Shown here piece after piece: positions 21,996 to 33,967 of a stretch of 58,667 nucleotides of DNA. A program made the translations under genes and the position numbers. Location of the stretch: contig MU401680.1 of NCBI GenBank assembly GCA_022579005.1, positions 1 to 58,667 of the forward strand. Direction: 5' to 3'. Below the pieces are notes generated by a model. It was not told the origin of the DNA and did no database searches. It was given only the letters and a program-made list of their open reading frames with translations. How positions within the stretch are numbered: position 1 is the stretch's first letter; each line of letters starts with the position of its first letter. This DNA is from Poronia punctata. Its lineage: Eukaryota; Ascomycota; Sordariomycetes; Xylariales; Xylariaceae.

Positions 21996-24900
21996 TAAAA
22001 CTAATATAACTACTTTAATTAATAAAAAGCTTTGCTATATAAGCAAGAGAATTAAAATCTACGTACTTTAATAGCTTTTTATTTAAAGCAACAAAAAATA
22101 TTACAAAGCAACTACCTTTTAACCTAAGCTTTAAGTATTTAAATCCTTTATATTTAAAAGATAAGCTAATTATATTATTTTTATTAACTTAACTTATATA
22201 AGTTAAGATATTAAACAAAAAAATAGATAAAAACAGAATTATATAAAGATTAAAAAAAAGACCTTATTTTAACCTAGCAAATTATAGTTAGTTTACTAGC
22301 AATGTGTTTACAGCTTAATAAATTTAACAAATTAAATAAAAGTTTTAAAAAGCTAAAGCTGCTATAGTATACTTAAACATAATTAAAGTAATAAATATGC
22401 TTTGTAAAAGTCTTGCTACTACTTTTTTAAACAATTAAACTAACTTTTAAAATTTTAAAAATAAAGCATTAAAGCAAAAAGCAAATTTGTTTAACTTTAT
22501 ATTATTTAAACAAGCTTTTAAAAAAAAATATTTAGCAGTAGTTAAAAATAAAAAAACTATTTAGCTTATAAACAAGCTTAAAAAACTATTTTAAAAAAAA
22601 AACAAAGCTTTTATACTTTATTACAACAGGACCTTAGCTTTGTTAAAAAAAATAAGCAGCAAAGATACCTTTTAACTAGGAAATCTTAATCTTTTAACAA
22701 CATTAAAAACTTTTACTTTAAAGTTTGTAATAAAAACATTTATTAACAGTTTTTAAAATAAAAATTTGCAAATAAAAGCTATTAATAAGAGAGCTTAAGA
22801 CTTTTATTTTTTATAAAAGGTATTTAATACTATAAAAAGTGCATTTTAGGTCTTAAAAACAAAGCGTTAGTTATAAGCTTAAAAAGCTAAAAACATAAAA
22901 ATTAAGCTTATAAAAAAAATAATTTTAGCTAATGCTAGCATAGATATAAAAAAGGCTATTTAAAAAGCTTACCTATTATTAAAAATGTTTGCTTTATTTA
23001 ATACTAGTACGTTAGTTAAAAAGCTTTAAGTATTATAAAGATTTTAGTTTTAACTAAGTATAAGCTTTTAAACTAAAAGACAGTATAGGCAAAAAGCTGC
23101 AATATTTAAATCTTTAGGATTTAAAAAACAATAGTTAAGCAAACCTTAGTATGCTACATTTAATCTAACTAATTTACTTTTATAAAAAAGTTTAAAGAAC
23201 TTACTAGTAAGTAGCAAGAAAAAAGTGTTGTTATTAATAAAAGTGTGCTTTTAATATAGCAAACATAGTTATATTAGACCTAAGTACACTATTTTAAACT
23301 TTTTATACCTAAAACTATAAGAACAAGTATAGCTAAAGGCTTTAATATTCTTAAATAAAAAAATAAAAAAAGCTAGAGCTAAAAAAAAGCAGTTAACATC
23401 CTTTTTAGCAACAATATATTATTTTTTTATTTTTTATAATATTAAAACTAGGAAATACGATTAAAAAAATAAGGAAAGCTTTTAAGCTAATAAGATAAGC
23501 TTTTTTTGCTATATCCTAAAAACTGCGGATTTAAAAGCTAATAAAAAGAATTCTAAGGATTTATTTAAAAGATTTGCTAGATTTAATAGATCTAATAAAA
23601 ACAGCAAGCTTGAAAAGATTTAAGCATAAATATATATTTTACAAAGTTTTTTAGTTAAAGCATTAAATAAACCTTTAAAAAAGCAATAGGATAAAAAACA
23701 ATTAATACTTATTAAAACGCTTTTAAATAAAAACAAAGGCAAAAAACAAAAGCTTAAAAAGAAAAAAACTAGTTATTAAGCTTAAAAAATCTATAAAAAG
23801 CTAAGTAAGGGACTATTTAATTATAAAACCTTAGCTAACTAAATTAAAGTAAAAATAAGTTTTATAAACTTGTTTTAAGTAAGCTTAAAAGCTTTTATAG
23901 CTATAAAATATATAGCTACTTAGATTATAGCTAAAGTAAAGCAAAAAGCTAAATATATAGCTTAAATAAAAAAATTAACTTTTATAATATTAAGCTTAAT
24001 ATTAAGCTTTATAATTATTTATTTAGCTACTGCTGTATAAAAAGTTACCTTAATACTTTGTTATTTAAAAAATAGCTAGACGCTAACTAAATTTTTCTTT
24101 ACAAGCTTTACTTAAACAAATTAAAGATTTAATATTAATGTTATATTAAAAAAAAAAGTTAAAAAGCTTAAACTAAAGCCTTTAAATTTGTTAAATTTAA
24201 AATTTAAAAAACTTTTTATAAAAACTTTAAGTAAAGATTTTGCTAAAGTTTTTTACTATGTTATTATAACTTTAGAAGTTATAAATATATAGAAGACTGT
24301 ATAGGCTATTATAAAGACCTTAGCTTTTAAAAGGCAAAAAGATAATAAAGTTTGCGTAATCTTAGGTTTTTTTTAGCTTTAAGACGTAGTAGCAGTAATT
24401 AATATTTAATTAAGCATGCTAAGCATTAGTAATATAAAGTAAAAAAATTTAAAAGTTTGCATTAAAAAACTTATTATAATCTAATTAACAAGTTATAAAC
24501 TGTCTTTTATACTAAATAAACCTCCTATTAAACTAAACCTTAAAGCAGCCTTTAAAGAAATAAAAAAAGCTTTTAATTTAAAAAAGTTAACAAATAATTT
24601 AAAAGATAGCAGCTTAAACAATTTTAGTAATACGTTAAAAAACTAAGCTTTTATTTACAACTATACTATTAAGTTGTTTTAAACTGCTAAGTTATTAAAT
24701 CTAAAAAAGCTATCGTAAAAATTAAACCAAAATCTAGCATAAATTTGTTTACAATGCTATTTAAAATCTATTATATAGTTAATATTTTAAAATTAGTTTA
24801 TTATTTCTAAAATTAAATAATATATTATGCTTTAAAGCTTAGTACTTATAATATAAGCAAGCAAGCTTATAAAACACTAGGTTTTATATTATCTATTTTT

Positions 24901-25644
24901 AGCACAAAGGACCTAGTACTAAGTTAATATGTTATATTTAAAAAAAAAGCTGCAAATAAAAAATCTACAAATTAAAAAATTGTTATACCTTTTTTAACAA
25001 AGCAAAAACTAGCTAAACAATTTGTTATAACCTTTAAAAAGATCCTACTAACTATTATAAAGACCTAGTTTAATAAATTAAGCATACATTTAAGGCCTTT
25101 AGTGCTAGATAATCTTAAAAAAAACGTTATAAAAACTTTTTATACCTACTAAGATTTTAATATATTAAGCATTATAAACATATAAGCTACAGATTTGTAT
25201 AAGCATTGCATTAAGCTAAAACTTAAAATAAAGCTATAAAACAAATCTAGGCAAAAAGTTTAAACTTAACTATAAAGATATTAAATAAATAAGCTAGTTT
25301 AAAAAAGTATAAATTTAAAAATATATAAAAGCACAGTTGCTGCTAATAAAAAGCTGTTATTATAAAAGTTATAACTTGTTATAGTAATAAAAAACTATGT
25401 TTTTTTTTATTTTAATTTATAAGGAAAGCAAAAAATCACGTTTAACTATTAAAACGTAAAAAAAGATATGCTAAGTATTAAAATGCTTTTAATAATAAAC
25501 ATATATAACTACTTTAGCAACCTAAGCGCTAAAAGCTTTTTAAAATTTAATTTAAAGTACATATTTTAAGTTATACTAATTTACTTACTATATTGTTATA
25601 TATTTGCGTTTTTAGTACTAAAATTCCTACAAATACAACTAACT

Positions 25645-25750
25645 AAAATGCCGCAGGGATCTTAAACCTTTGCTTTTTTAATAACAAAGCTTATAAAAAT
25701 AGCTTTAAAACCAATTTTAAAGCCAAATCTAAAAAACTTGTTATTATAGC
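25645..25750 (+). pseudogene. Probable Gypsy reverse transcriptase remnant
   Basis: A readable patch with TKMPQGS and, after one stop, about 25 more codons resembles the stretch around the MPQG-type motif of some fungal Gypsy reverse transcriptases. It lies in the right place, upstream of the RNase H remnant. The match is short, so this is tentative. Confidence 0.4.
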
Positions 25751-26334
25751 CTTAAGCTTCTAAAGAGCTAGTACTTATATTTTTTTATATAAATAACATT
25801 TTTTTATTATATTTTAACTTTTATAGTTAATAAGAATTTATTAAGCACTATTTTTTTTAAAAAATCTTTTAAGCAATATTAAAATTGTCTTTTAAAAAGG
25901 TATATTTAGAATTTACTAAAATAGTCGCCTTAAAAGTGCTTTATTAAACCTATAAGATCTTGCAAATAATTTTTAAACAAAGTAAAAAGATTAGATTATA
26001 GCCTATGCTTAAAAATTAAACTACTATTAAATTGTTTTTAAAAACTGTTAAATATACTTGCAAATAAATAAAAAATTATTTTAAAATAGCTAGACCTTTA
26101 ACTAAGCTAACTAGGTTAATTATATAAAAATAAGGACTAGCAAAAGCTTTATTTTTTAATTTTTTAAAGATAAAAGCATTTATAGTAGTTAAAATGTATA
26201 GGTATATATTTAATTAAGCTGTAAATAAATTTATAAATGCTTTAAAATTTAAAGGAGAATTTTTAATTACTTAGATTTAAGAGGGCATTAACATACTACT
26301 AGTATATAACAGCTTTCTTTTTATAAAAACTTAA

Positions 26335-26655
26335 CAGAATTATAATACTTATAAACAAGAGCTTTTAGTTATTATAAAGCTACTTTGCTAGCATATTAGG
26401 TATTTTATTATACTACTAAAGATTTAGTTAATTATTTATATAAACTATAAGCTTTTAACGTTTTTTATTAATTTAATATATTATAAAAGAATATACGCCT
26501 AATAGGCTAACAAGCTCTAATAACTAAATATTTAGATTAAATATATTAAAAGAAAAAAAAACAAAGCAGCTAATGCCTTATTTAAAACGATTTTTAAAAT
26601 AAAGGATTATAACAATATTAGTATGCTAAAAAAGCTTAAAAAAACAAATTATACT
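26335..26655 (+). pseudogene. Gypsy RNase H domain remnant
   Basis: One frame can be followed for about 105 codons with scattered TAA/TAG stops. It matches the Ty3/Gypsy RNase H region: QNYNTYKQELL (family form QNYDTxxxELLA), then LTFFIN, YYKRIYA, and the closing IKYIKRKKNKAANAL (family form KGKxNxAADALSR). Stops fall where the family has Gln, Arg or Trp. Confidence 0.85.
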
Positions 26656-27219
26656 AGGAAGTAAATTTAAAAAAATAAAAAGAGAAAATATAAAAACGTA
26701 CTTTTAAAGCTTTTAAAAGCTAAAGCTAAAGCTTTTATTTAAGCTAAATATAATATAACTGCTTAATTAAATAAAGTTAAGTTATATACCTGCTTTTTAT
26801 AAAAGTAAACTAATAAACTAGGTAAATTTTAAGATTTGCTAGATTAGAAAGCACTTAGTTAACTAAATAAAAAAGCTTAAAACAGTACTATTAGCAGTTT
26901 TTTAACTAAAATATTATATTATTATTATAATAAGTTAGCTAAGTATAAATTTAAACTATAGTATGCTAACATTTGTAAGCTTTTAAAAAAGGGGTATTAT
27001 AATTTTTTAGATTATCTAAGCAAAAAGATCCTTTTATAAAAATTTTAAAGCTACTAAATACATAATAATATGTTTAAATATTGCTAAAAAAGTATATAGC
27101 AGCGTTGTTTATATTAAAATAAAGTTGCTTAAGCTTTATAACTAGCTTACAATTAAGCTAGTTATTTTTTTATTTAAATAATAATAAATAAGTTAAATAA
27201 GTTAGTGTACTAGCTTACT

Positions 27220-27983
27220 ATAGCAAAAGATATACAGGACTATTGTACTAAATATATAAAATGCGCTAAATTTAGTTTAGCAGTCTTAAAAGCTCTTAAT
27301 TTTTTAGTTACTATAAAAGTACTATTTTATATAATTATTATAAACTTTATTAAACTATTTTCTAAAACTAAAAATAAAAACTAATACTATTTTTTAATAG
27401 TTAACTATTTTAGTTATTTTGCTTAAGCATTTAAAACAAAGGATTGCTTAGAACTTATAGCTAAGAAAAAGGTAACTAAATAAATACATTTTGTAAGCGT
27501 AACACTATTAAGTGTTTATGCTAATTTTAAAAAAGCATTTATTTTAAAAACCTTTAGTTATATACTAAAAAAATTTAGTACTAAGCTAGTAAATGTACTA
27601 TTAGGATTTTATAAGTTAGTTAGCATAATTAAAGCTTATATAAAAATTTTATAACAAATTTTTAGAAAGCTTATACTTAAAAGCAGAAAATTTAATAACT
27701 AAAACTAACGTTTACTAATAGTAGTTGCTTAATATAATAAATAAGTTATAAAATTTGTTAAATTATCTTTTATAAAAATACTATATAGTATTTTACTTTA
27801 TAAACCTTTAAAAGTATAATTTTTATTAGCAAACTAGAAGGATTTAAAAAGCTTACTAGCTTTAAAAAAGTTTATTTTATTATTTAAAAATAAGCTTTTA
27901 TAATCTTAAGATTACTTAATAATAAGTTTTTAAGCTTTGCATAAAAGGATTTTAAAAAAAATAAATATTAAACAAGAGCTCTA
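27220..27983 (+). pseudogene. Gypsy integrase remnant
   Basis: About 250 codons are readable in a single frame interrupted only by TAA and TAG. DYCTKYIKCAKF contains the CxxxxxC part of the N-terminal zinc-binding region; a stretch like the catalytic core start (YYFLIVNYFSYF, family form VDRFSK-like) follows, then a tail ending near 27983. It lies downstream of RNase H, fixing the element as Ty3/Gypsy. Confidence 0.8.
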
Positions 27984-28335
27984 ATAGCATTAATATAATA
28001 TAAGGATCTTTAGGATTTAAGTAAGTAACTTTATTATGTTATTATAAGATAGCAAACCTTAGAAATTAACTCTTTGCTAAAAAAGTTTATTTATTATTAA
28101 ATAACACTTTAAAAAATTGTTATTTTATTTAGTAAATTTAAATAGCTTGCTAACAGCCTTATATAATTATTATAAAGATTTGCTAAAAATCTTTAAGCTA
28201 AAAAAAAGCTACTTACATACTAAAAAAGATCTCTTATTACTAATAAAAGCTAGCATCTAGCTAAGATAATCTAGTAGCTTTATTTTTTTTTATTGTTATA
28301 GCAGGGGCGCTGCACTTTTTTTGTCTTATTTTATT

Positions 28336-28588
28336 AGCTTAGTAAGGGTGTAAATTTAGCAAGAAAGTAGGTCCGATCTTTCAGACCTACTCTAATAAAA
28401 AAGGAGGGGCAGTCACTTCCCTTACACCTATTATTTTAGGTCGTAATCCCCTTTATCATCAAACCTACCTGAACCTTATTCTAGAGGGTACTTATTGTAT
28501 TATTTACATTTTGAGAGATACAAAAAAAGAATATATTACCTTGTTTCCAACTTCTGATTCCCCTTGCAGATCTCATACAGTCTTTTCT
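28336..28588 (+). repeat. 3' LTR of the Gypsy element
   Basis: 253 bp, gap-free match to the 5' LTR. The inner end is mutated (AGCTTAGTAAGGG against AGCTTGGTGAGGG) and the outer end is not (CTCATACAG against CTTATATAG). Confidence 0.85.
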
Positions 28589-28593
28589 ACCCC
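28589..28593. repeat. Target site duplication ACCCC, right of Gypsy
   Basis: Identical to 21304-21308 across the element. Confidence 0.7.
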
Positions 28594-29248
28594 CACATCG
28601 TTGATGAAAAGACATTTGAAAGCACCTGCATCCCTCTTGCCTTGCCTACTAATCTAGCAACAGGACTAACCAGGTAGCCAGACAGGCCATCGGCGGGGTC
28701 CCCCGACGACCGCAAGAACACTTTAATTGCGGCAGTTGCGTCATAATTATTGCCTATCGATACTTTTACCTCTGATTGCCAAATCTCCCCGGTTTATCCT
28801 GAATGTATTATTCGTTTATTCGTTTATCCGTTTGTATCCGTATTTCCCATGTTACGCATTCACTGGATTCGGGCATCGGCAAAACCATCATTCCACGCCA
28901 AGAGCGACCTGAGACCTGGCAGTGCCTGGACCCTTCCAGCTGATAGGTACATTGGTACATTTCACTTACCTAATCACCAACTTTAGAAGAACACCCCTGT
29001 CAGCCAGTTCCCAAACCGTGGCCTCAATTGACACGACAGCTGGAAATTGGATGCGACCCCAGATATTCGTGACTATAGCTGGACCTTCATTCATTTACCC
29101 ATTGCCATCAATCATCCCATACCATCAACATCAAACCCGTCGCGAAGAAGGTTAACCGAATCTTTCTTCTAAACCCTCGAGTCTTTGATTTCGAGCTCAA
29201 TCAATTGCGGTTTCGTCTACTTCGTCTTACCTTCTACCTCGTCATAAA
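28594..29248. promoter_or_regulatory. Upstream region of SEC61B
   Basis: A 655-bp unique stretch between the Gypsy LTR and the SEC61B start, pyrimidine-rich close to the ATG as in many highly expressed fungal genes. ORFs of 60-78 aa here look random. Confidence 0.5.
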
Positions 29249-29865
29249 ATGGTAAGCTTCCCCTTTTGCTTCCTACGCAGCAACGCCGACATATAGAACC
29301 TGCCACAGACCGTTTAAAGCCGCTCTCGAGTCTCATCACCAGAGTTGCCTCGTGAATGAGCATTCGCTAACACAGATACCACCTCTAGTCCTCCCCCCGC
29401 GCATCCTCACCTGTATCCGCTGGCGCGACCGGCGCCAGCACCGGCCGACCTTCATCTCCCGCTCCCCCAGGAGGAGCCCGGACAGCTATCCGTCGCCGAG
29501 CCGCCGCCGATCAGAAGGAGAAGCTTGCCAATGTCCGACCCAGCAGCACAAGAGCCGCCGGTGCCGGTGGTAGCAGCAGCACGATGCTACGTATGTGAAC
29601 CGTGACAGCTGGAACGACAGGGATGGGTGGTTATTAACACGTGTGTTCTCGCAGGACTATACACCGATGAATCTCCTGGACTGAAGGTCGATCCCGTCGT
29701 TGTCTTGGTTCTTTCTCTGGTCTTCATCTTCAGCGTTGTCGCTTTACATAGTATGTTCTACCAACTCTATCAAGCACCTCGTTCAATCAACTCGTACATG
29801 TCAGAGAGGCTAACCTGATCTGCTCGACAGTCATTGCTAAAATCACCCGAAAATTCTCCAGCTAA
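29249..29865 (+). CDS. SBH1: Protein translocation complex subunit Sec61 beta
   Basis: Four exons, none long enough to stand out as an ORF: 29249-29251 (the ATG alone), 29389-29590, 29655-29750 and 29831-29865, giving 111 aa. Introns 29252-29388, 29591-29654 and 29751-29830 start GTAAGC, GTATGT and GTATGT and end in AG; CTAAC-like branch sites are visible. The protein has a Ser/Ala/Gly-rich cytosolic N-terminus, the conserved RRRAAA and TRAAGAGGS motifs, LYTDESPGLKVDP before the membrane, and one C-terminal transmembrane helix (about 81-99) followed by KITRKFSS. This is the tail-anchored beta subunit of the Sec61 translocon in the ER membrane, which helps import of nascent secretory proteins. 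It converges with RAD2, 445 bp away. Confidence 0.95.
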
Positions 29866-30310
29866 ACAGCTACACCTCATCCGAAGACGACGGTACGGCG
29901 ATTGTAATGACACTGTAGTGGAATTGCTGGTTGACGGCGCGGGATACTACTCTACTGCGACTCTCCAACATGCCACTACGGGCGAAGAGCGAAGGACCGG
30001 GGAGGTTAGAAACGCAATATTAGCAGTATCATTGCTGATACTTGGGATGGACAATCAAATTTCCAACAGCCGGGGATAAAGGAGAAACAAAAGGTTTCGC
30101 GATTTGGTTTTAACCTTCAATGTAACATAACTCGGACCTTGCGGGCTCACAAAAGATATCATACTTTCCTTTGTAATTTACATCAATTCATGACGGTTGG
30201 AGGACACAAGAAACACAACACAGCAAAATACCATGTCCTGCAAATCCTCAACAGCATCTTTTACATTTGAGGTGTCATTATTTATTGTAAAGCCTGATTT
30301 TGGCGCAACA
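29866..30310. other. Convergent 3' region, SBH1 and RAD2
   Basis: 445 bp holding the 3' ends of two genes that face each other. No repeat or ORF of note. Confidence 0.5.
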
Positions 30311-33300
30311 TTACGTAGTAGTTGTCCCCTTGGCCCTACTTTTACCTTTCCCTTTCCTTCTTTTGCTAGCTTGGGTTCCTGTTGCGTCATGATTATCCTC
30401 TTGATTGCTATGATCCTCGCCGTCGGACGCCACAACATCTCTCGTAGCCTTAGCCTTAGCTTTACGCTTCCGGCCCGTTGTCGTACTTGGAGCCAGACTG
30501 TCTTCTTCTACAGGGGCATCCGTACTAGTACCGTCAACGAGAGCGTGGGTACGGAGCTTATTCATGGCTTGTGCCATGCGTTTGCTGCTCTGAACCCGTT
30601 GCCTAGGTGCAAAGGCCTCCTTGGCGCCCACACCCACGCTGCCCTCGAAATAGCGGGTAATGTTACTCTGCGTGCCTTCGGCTTCGCGTCGGTTCATGTC
30701 GCGGATGACAGGAACGAGTACCTCATCGGTCCGTTCTTGACTCCAGCCAATGGTGGCCATGAGGTACTGGCGAAGGCCTTCGACGTCGGGCGAACCCCAT
30801 TGGAACGGATCGGCGCTGTGGTCTACCGCCGGATGCATGTAGGCGTCGAAAACGGCAGGGCTTGGAAATCCGGGCGGAAGGAAGAGTTTGGTGCCTTGGG
30901 ATTTACGGAACTTTCTCCTGAAACTCGAGCTGTTGTCGGCTTCCTTTGAACGGTTGAGGCCTTGGACGTCTTGCCACCAGTCACGGAATTCTTGCAACCC
31001 GTCCTTACCGGGAAACTCGGAGAGAATCTCAACTGCAGTGACTGGACCGATCCCGGGTAGTCCCTCTGTATAATCGGAACCCAGTAACTGTGCAAGGCAA
31101 ATCAGCTGTTCGCGTGATAGTGACATGTCCCTTTCGAGATCGGTCCCGAGGTAACACTCGACAAACTTGTTGCTATTGAACATGTTCTTGTAAACTCGTG
31201 TCCCACCAAACAAGAAAATGTCCGAGTCGTCGGTGACGATTCCGTCAACTAAGCCCAAGTGGACAAGTTCAGCGCACTGGGCCTCGGCCTCCATCGGTGC
31301 TGTGATGTATGGGATACCAAAGTACCGGAGCAACGCTTGACACTCGGTGATCATGATCTGGGTGACCTCGTCTGCGTCTCTGCGGTCCTTCTTTTGTTGT
31401 GTTCGCAGCGCTTTCAACTCCCGTTCGTACGCTTCTTGGTTTTCTTTTTCCGACTTGTTGTTTAGTGTGCTGGCGAATCTCGCATGTTCTTCCGCCTCTT
31501 CAGCCATTTGTGCCAGCAGCTCTTCTTCTTCGGGATCGCTGAAGTCATCGTCAAACTCTTCATCCTCAATCGCTAAGCTGTTGACGTCTATAGTCACTTC
31601 GTTCTTGTCCGGATGCGTCCCGTCCACGAGACTTGGCTCCAGGAGATCACCATTTCTTGTATTCTCCGGTTCTCGTGATTTGGCCACCTGTTGAGCTTCT
31701 AAGGGTTTCTGATGCGCCTGTGGGGGCTGTGCTATTTCGACTTCTTCAAATTCTGGCTCCGGTGAAGACGGGCTATCCTTTAATTCTGAAATGGCCACCG
31801 CTGTTTCTGTTACGTTTCCCGCATCGGGTGGTGCTTGAGGGACGTGTGCTAGTTCTGTTGCTGTCTTCGTGAATGATATAGTGGGAGAAGCCCCCGCAGA
31901 GGGGGTGTTTTGGCTTGTTGGTCTCTTTTGGGGCGGCGGTGGGCGCTCAACAATTTCGACATCACCTTCACTGTCACTGTCCGAGGACTCAATCTCTATA
32001 ATAGTATCCCTCAGTCGTTGATTCCGTTCCTCGGTTGCATCTTCTAAATCAGCTTCGTTGATTTCTCTTTCATATTCTCGTTGAGCCTTCAGAGACGACC
32101 GAATATCTACCTCGTTCTCAACCATCCATGGCGGAAGTGGGCGGGCTTTATTTTCATCCTCAGTTTCTTCAACAAAGCCCCCAGCCATGTCCTCGTCTCC
32201 GATAGTGTCCTCTTCGTGTCTGTCCGCAGGAGCCTGCTGTGTTTGTTCCCTGGGTTGGAATATACTCGATTTCCAATCCAATTTCTGGAAGGGGAGCGGA
32301 CCATCAAAGGGGTTCTTCGCATTGGATATGGTCGGGGCAGGCTTGGGCTTGGGTTGGGGTGTGCGTGCCCCCCTTTTCTTCTTGGCAGCGGCCAGCGCCG
32401 ACCGGAGATCCACATCGCTATCGCTACTCGCATTGCTTCCACCTCGTTTCGGGACAGCAGCATTTGCCCTATTGTTGACGATGTGGGCGATAATGTTACC
32501 ACTTGTCGCAGCTACTGGTTTGGGCCCCTCGACAGCTCTTTGAGTCCACTCGGGGGCTGGCGCATCTATCAACTCTTCGTCTCCTAGTTCTACCTCCACA
32601 TGAGAAGTAGACCCATGTTGATTCCTCAGAGATAGCTCGATGGCCCGGTTAAGATCCTCTTGCTCATCCTGGTCGACAAATTCCTCCCCGGCCTGCCCAC
32701 CGAATAGATCATCTATATCCGCCTGCGAGTTATTGCCTCCGATAAATAAAGAATCTTCGCCTCCACCACTATCGACGGGCTGGCCCATCGAGGTCGTTGG
32801 ATTCCGGTTTGCCCCGGAAAGTTTTGGAAGCCGGTTCAGTCCTTCGATGGGAACATCTTCGAACTCGTCATCCTCCGATTCCATGTCTTCATCTTTGGCC
32901 TGGTACTGAAAATCAAGGGCTTCGACGTCGATGGGTTTATGCTTCTCTCCAAGGTCCTTCTCTCTACTGACGACACCTAGCGCCCAGCCCCCTTCAGCCC
33001 CTTCGTTTTTCACGAGTATATATTCCCGGTCCTTCTCACCCGCAACTCGTCCATTGACGGCTATGGTCAGATCCGTGCCTGTCATGCCCGCCTCCTTCAT
33101 CAGTCTTTGCGTAAGATGATTTCTCTCCCGGACCCGCTCAATCTGGAACTTGGAGAAAGCCATGCGATCAGGAAACATGTTGTCGAGCTGCTCCTTGCTC
33201 AGTCCCATTCTCAACCTGCTGCGTAACCTGGCAGCGTTAAGTATGTTATATCGGTCAGCCGGTGGTAAACTTTTGAAGAAGTCGCCCTCGAAATCGATCT

Positions 33301-33967
33301 TGCTAAAGTCGTAAAGGTTGATGTCCTCGCCACTCTGGAACTGCCTGGCGTACTCCTCGAGTTCCTGTATACTCATAATCCTCGGATCTTCGGGCTTGCC
33401 CATGTTCTGAATGCCGCCCTCTAGATCTGGCAGATGATAGGCATCCTGTTTGTAGAACTTCCGCGACTTTTGCCGCTCTTGCTGACTCATGCCAAGCTCC
33501 TCAACATATACGAACTTGTCTGCGTCAGGGATGTCCTCAACCGGTTCTTGTACTTCGTTTCTCCCCTGCCCTTCAAGCTCTAGACGGCGGCGGCGTTTCT
33601 CTCCCTCGTCTTCGGCGATGCGCTGCATCTGCACAGCCAGCAATTTGCCAGCAGTGCGCACAGCATCTTCGCGACGGCCTTCTCTTCTTCGCTTTCGATT
33701 TGTAATCGTCTGACGTTTCAGGGTGGGTGCGCCTCCGTCGAAGACGAATACCGGACGGATGCCGAACCATAGGAGTTTGCATATGCGACGAAAGAAACCG
33801 ACGACATGGGAGTTGCGCAGGGCGTTGCCCTCTTTGTCTCGAACCGCTTTTAGAAATTGGTAGATCCAAATGGACGCATCAACCGCAAGCCGTTTTTTAT
33901 TCAGGGTTGCGAGATTTGTTGGTCGAGCGCATGGTTGAATAACGGTCCAAAGGCCGTTAACACCCAT
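30311..33967 (-). CDS. RAD2: XPG/Rad2 DNA repair endonuclease
   Basis: A single exon of 1,218 aa. The XPG N domain begins at Met1-Gly2 (MGVNGLWTVI), with acidic residues Asp30 and Asp77 (VFVFDGG). A long acidic, low-complexity spacer, about 100-860, separates it from the XPG I domain, the hallmark of XPG/Rad2 as opposed to FEN1 or EXO1. The I domain has PMEAEAQC (Glu893, Glu895), VTDDSD (Asp914, Asp916) and GSDYTEGLPGIG (Asp965 plus helix-hairpin-helix). QSNITRYF (1100-1107) looks like a PCNA-interacting box, and the C-terminus is Lys/Arg-rich, fitting nuclear import. It makes the 3' incision in nucleotide excision repair, with a structural role in TFIIH-dependent steps. All catalytic acids are present. 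It is divergent from NAA38 across the solo LTR. Confidence 0.97.
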   Translation of the reverse strand: MGVNGLWTVIQPCARPTNLATLNKKRLAVDASIWIYQFLKAVRDKEGNALRNSHVVGFFRRICKLLWFGIRPVFVFDGGAPTLKRQTITNRKRRREGRREDAVRTAGKLLAVQMQRIAEDEGEKRRRRLELEGQGRNEVQEPVEDIPDADKFVYVEELGMSQQERQKSRKFYKQDAYHLPDLEGGIQNMGKPEDPRIMSIQELEEYARQFQSGEDINLYDFSKIDFEGDFFKSLPPADRYNILNAARLRSRLRMGLSKEQLDNMFPDRMAFSKFQIERVRERNHLTQRLMKEAGMTGTDLTIAVNGRVAGEKDREYILVKNEGAEGGWALGVVSREKDLGEKHKPIDVEALDFQYQAKDEDMESEDDEFEDVPIEGLNRLPKLSGANRNPTTSMGQPVDSGGGEDSLFIGGNNSQADIDDLFGGQAGEEFVDQDEQEDLNRAIELSLRNQHGSTSHVEVELGDEELIDAPAPEWTQRAVEGPKPVAATSGNIIAHIVNNRANAAVPKRGGSNASSDSDVDLRSALAAAKKKRGARTPQPKPKPAPTISNAKNPFDGPLPFQKLDWKSSIFQPREQTQQAPADRHEEDTIGDEDMAGGFVEETEDENKARPLPPWMVENEVDIRSSLKAQREYEREINEADLEDATEERNQRLRDTIIEIESSDSDSEGDVEIVERPPPPQKRPTSQNTPSAGASPTISFTKTATELAHVPQAPPDAGNVTETAVAISELKDSPSSPEPEFEEVEIAQPPQAHQKPLEAQQVAKSREPENTRNGDLLEPSLVDGTHPDKNEVTIDVNSLAIEDEEFDDDFSDPEEEELLAQMAEEAEEHARFASTLNNKSEKENQEAYERELKALRTQQKKDRRDADEVTQIMITECQALLRYFGIPYITAPMEAEAQCAELVHLGLVDGIVTDDSDIFLFGGTRVYKNMFNSNKFVECYLGTDLERDMSLSREQLICLAQLLGSDYTEGLPGIGPVTAVEILSEFPGKDGLQEFRDWWQDVQGLNRSKEADNSSSFRRKFRKSQGTKLFLPPGFPSPAVFDAYMHPAVDHSADPFQWGSPDVEGLRQYLMATIGWSQERTDEVLVPVIRDMNRREAEGTQSNITRYFEGSVGVGAKEAFAPRQRVQSSKRMAQAMNKLRTHALVDGTSTDAPVEEDSLAPSTTTGRKRKAKAKATRDVVASDGEDHSNQEDNHDATGTQASKRRKGKGKSRAKGTTTT

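Larger units (their letters stand above)
21309..28588 (+). mobile_element. Complete but RIP-inactivated Ty3/Gypsy LTR retrotransposon
   Basis: 7,280 bp bounded by two 253-bp LTRs and an ACCCC target duplication. The interior is very AT-rich and has stops throughout, yet in-frame remnants can be read on the plus strand: a probable reverse transcriptase patch (25645-25750), RNase H (26335-26655) and integrase (27220-27983). The order RT, RNase H, integrase is that of Ty3/Gypsy. Nearly all internal stops are TAA or TAG at positions where CAA, CAG or other C/G-containing codons are expected, which fits C-to-T change by RIP. No functional protein can be made from it. It separates NPT1 from SEC61B. 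Confidence 0.9.

Noticed and set aside
30197..30949. Plus-strand ORF of 250 codons
   Set aside because: Antisense to the RAD2 C-terminal region; arginine/serine-rich shadow.
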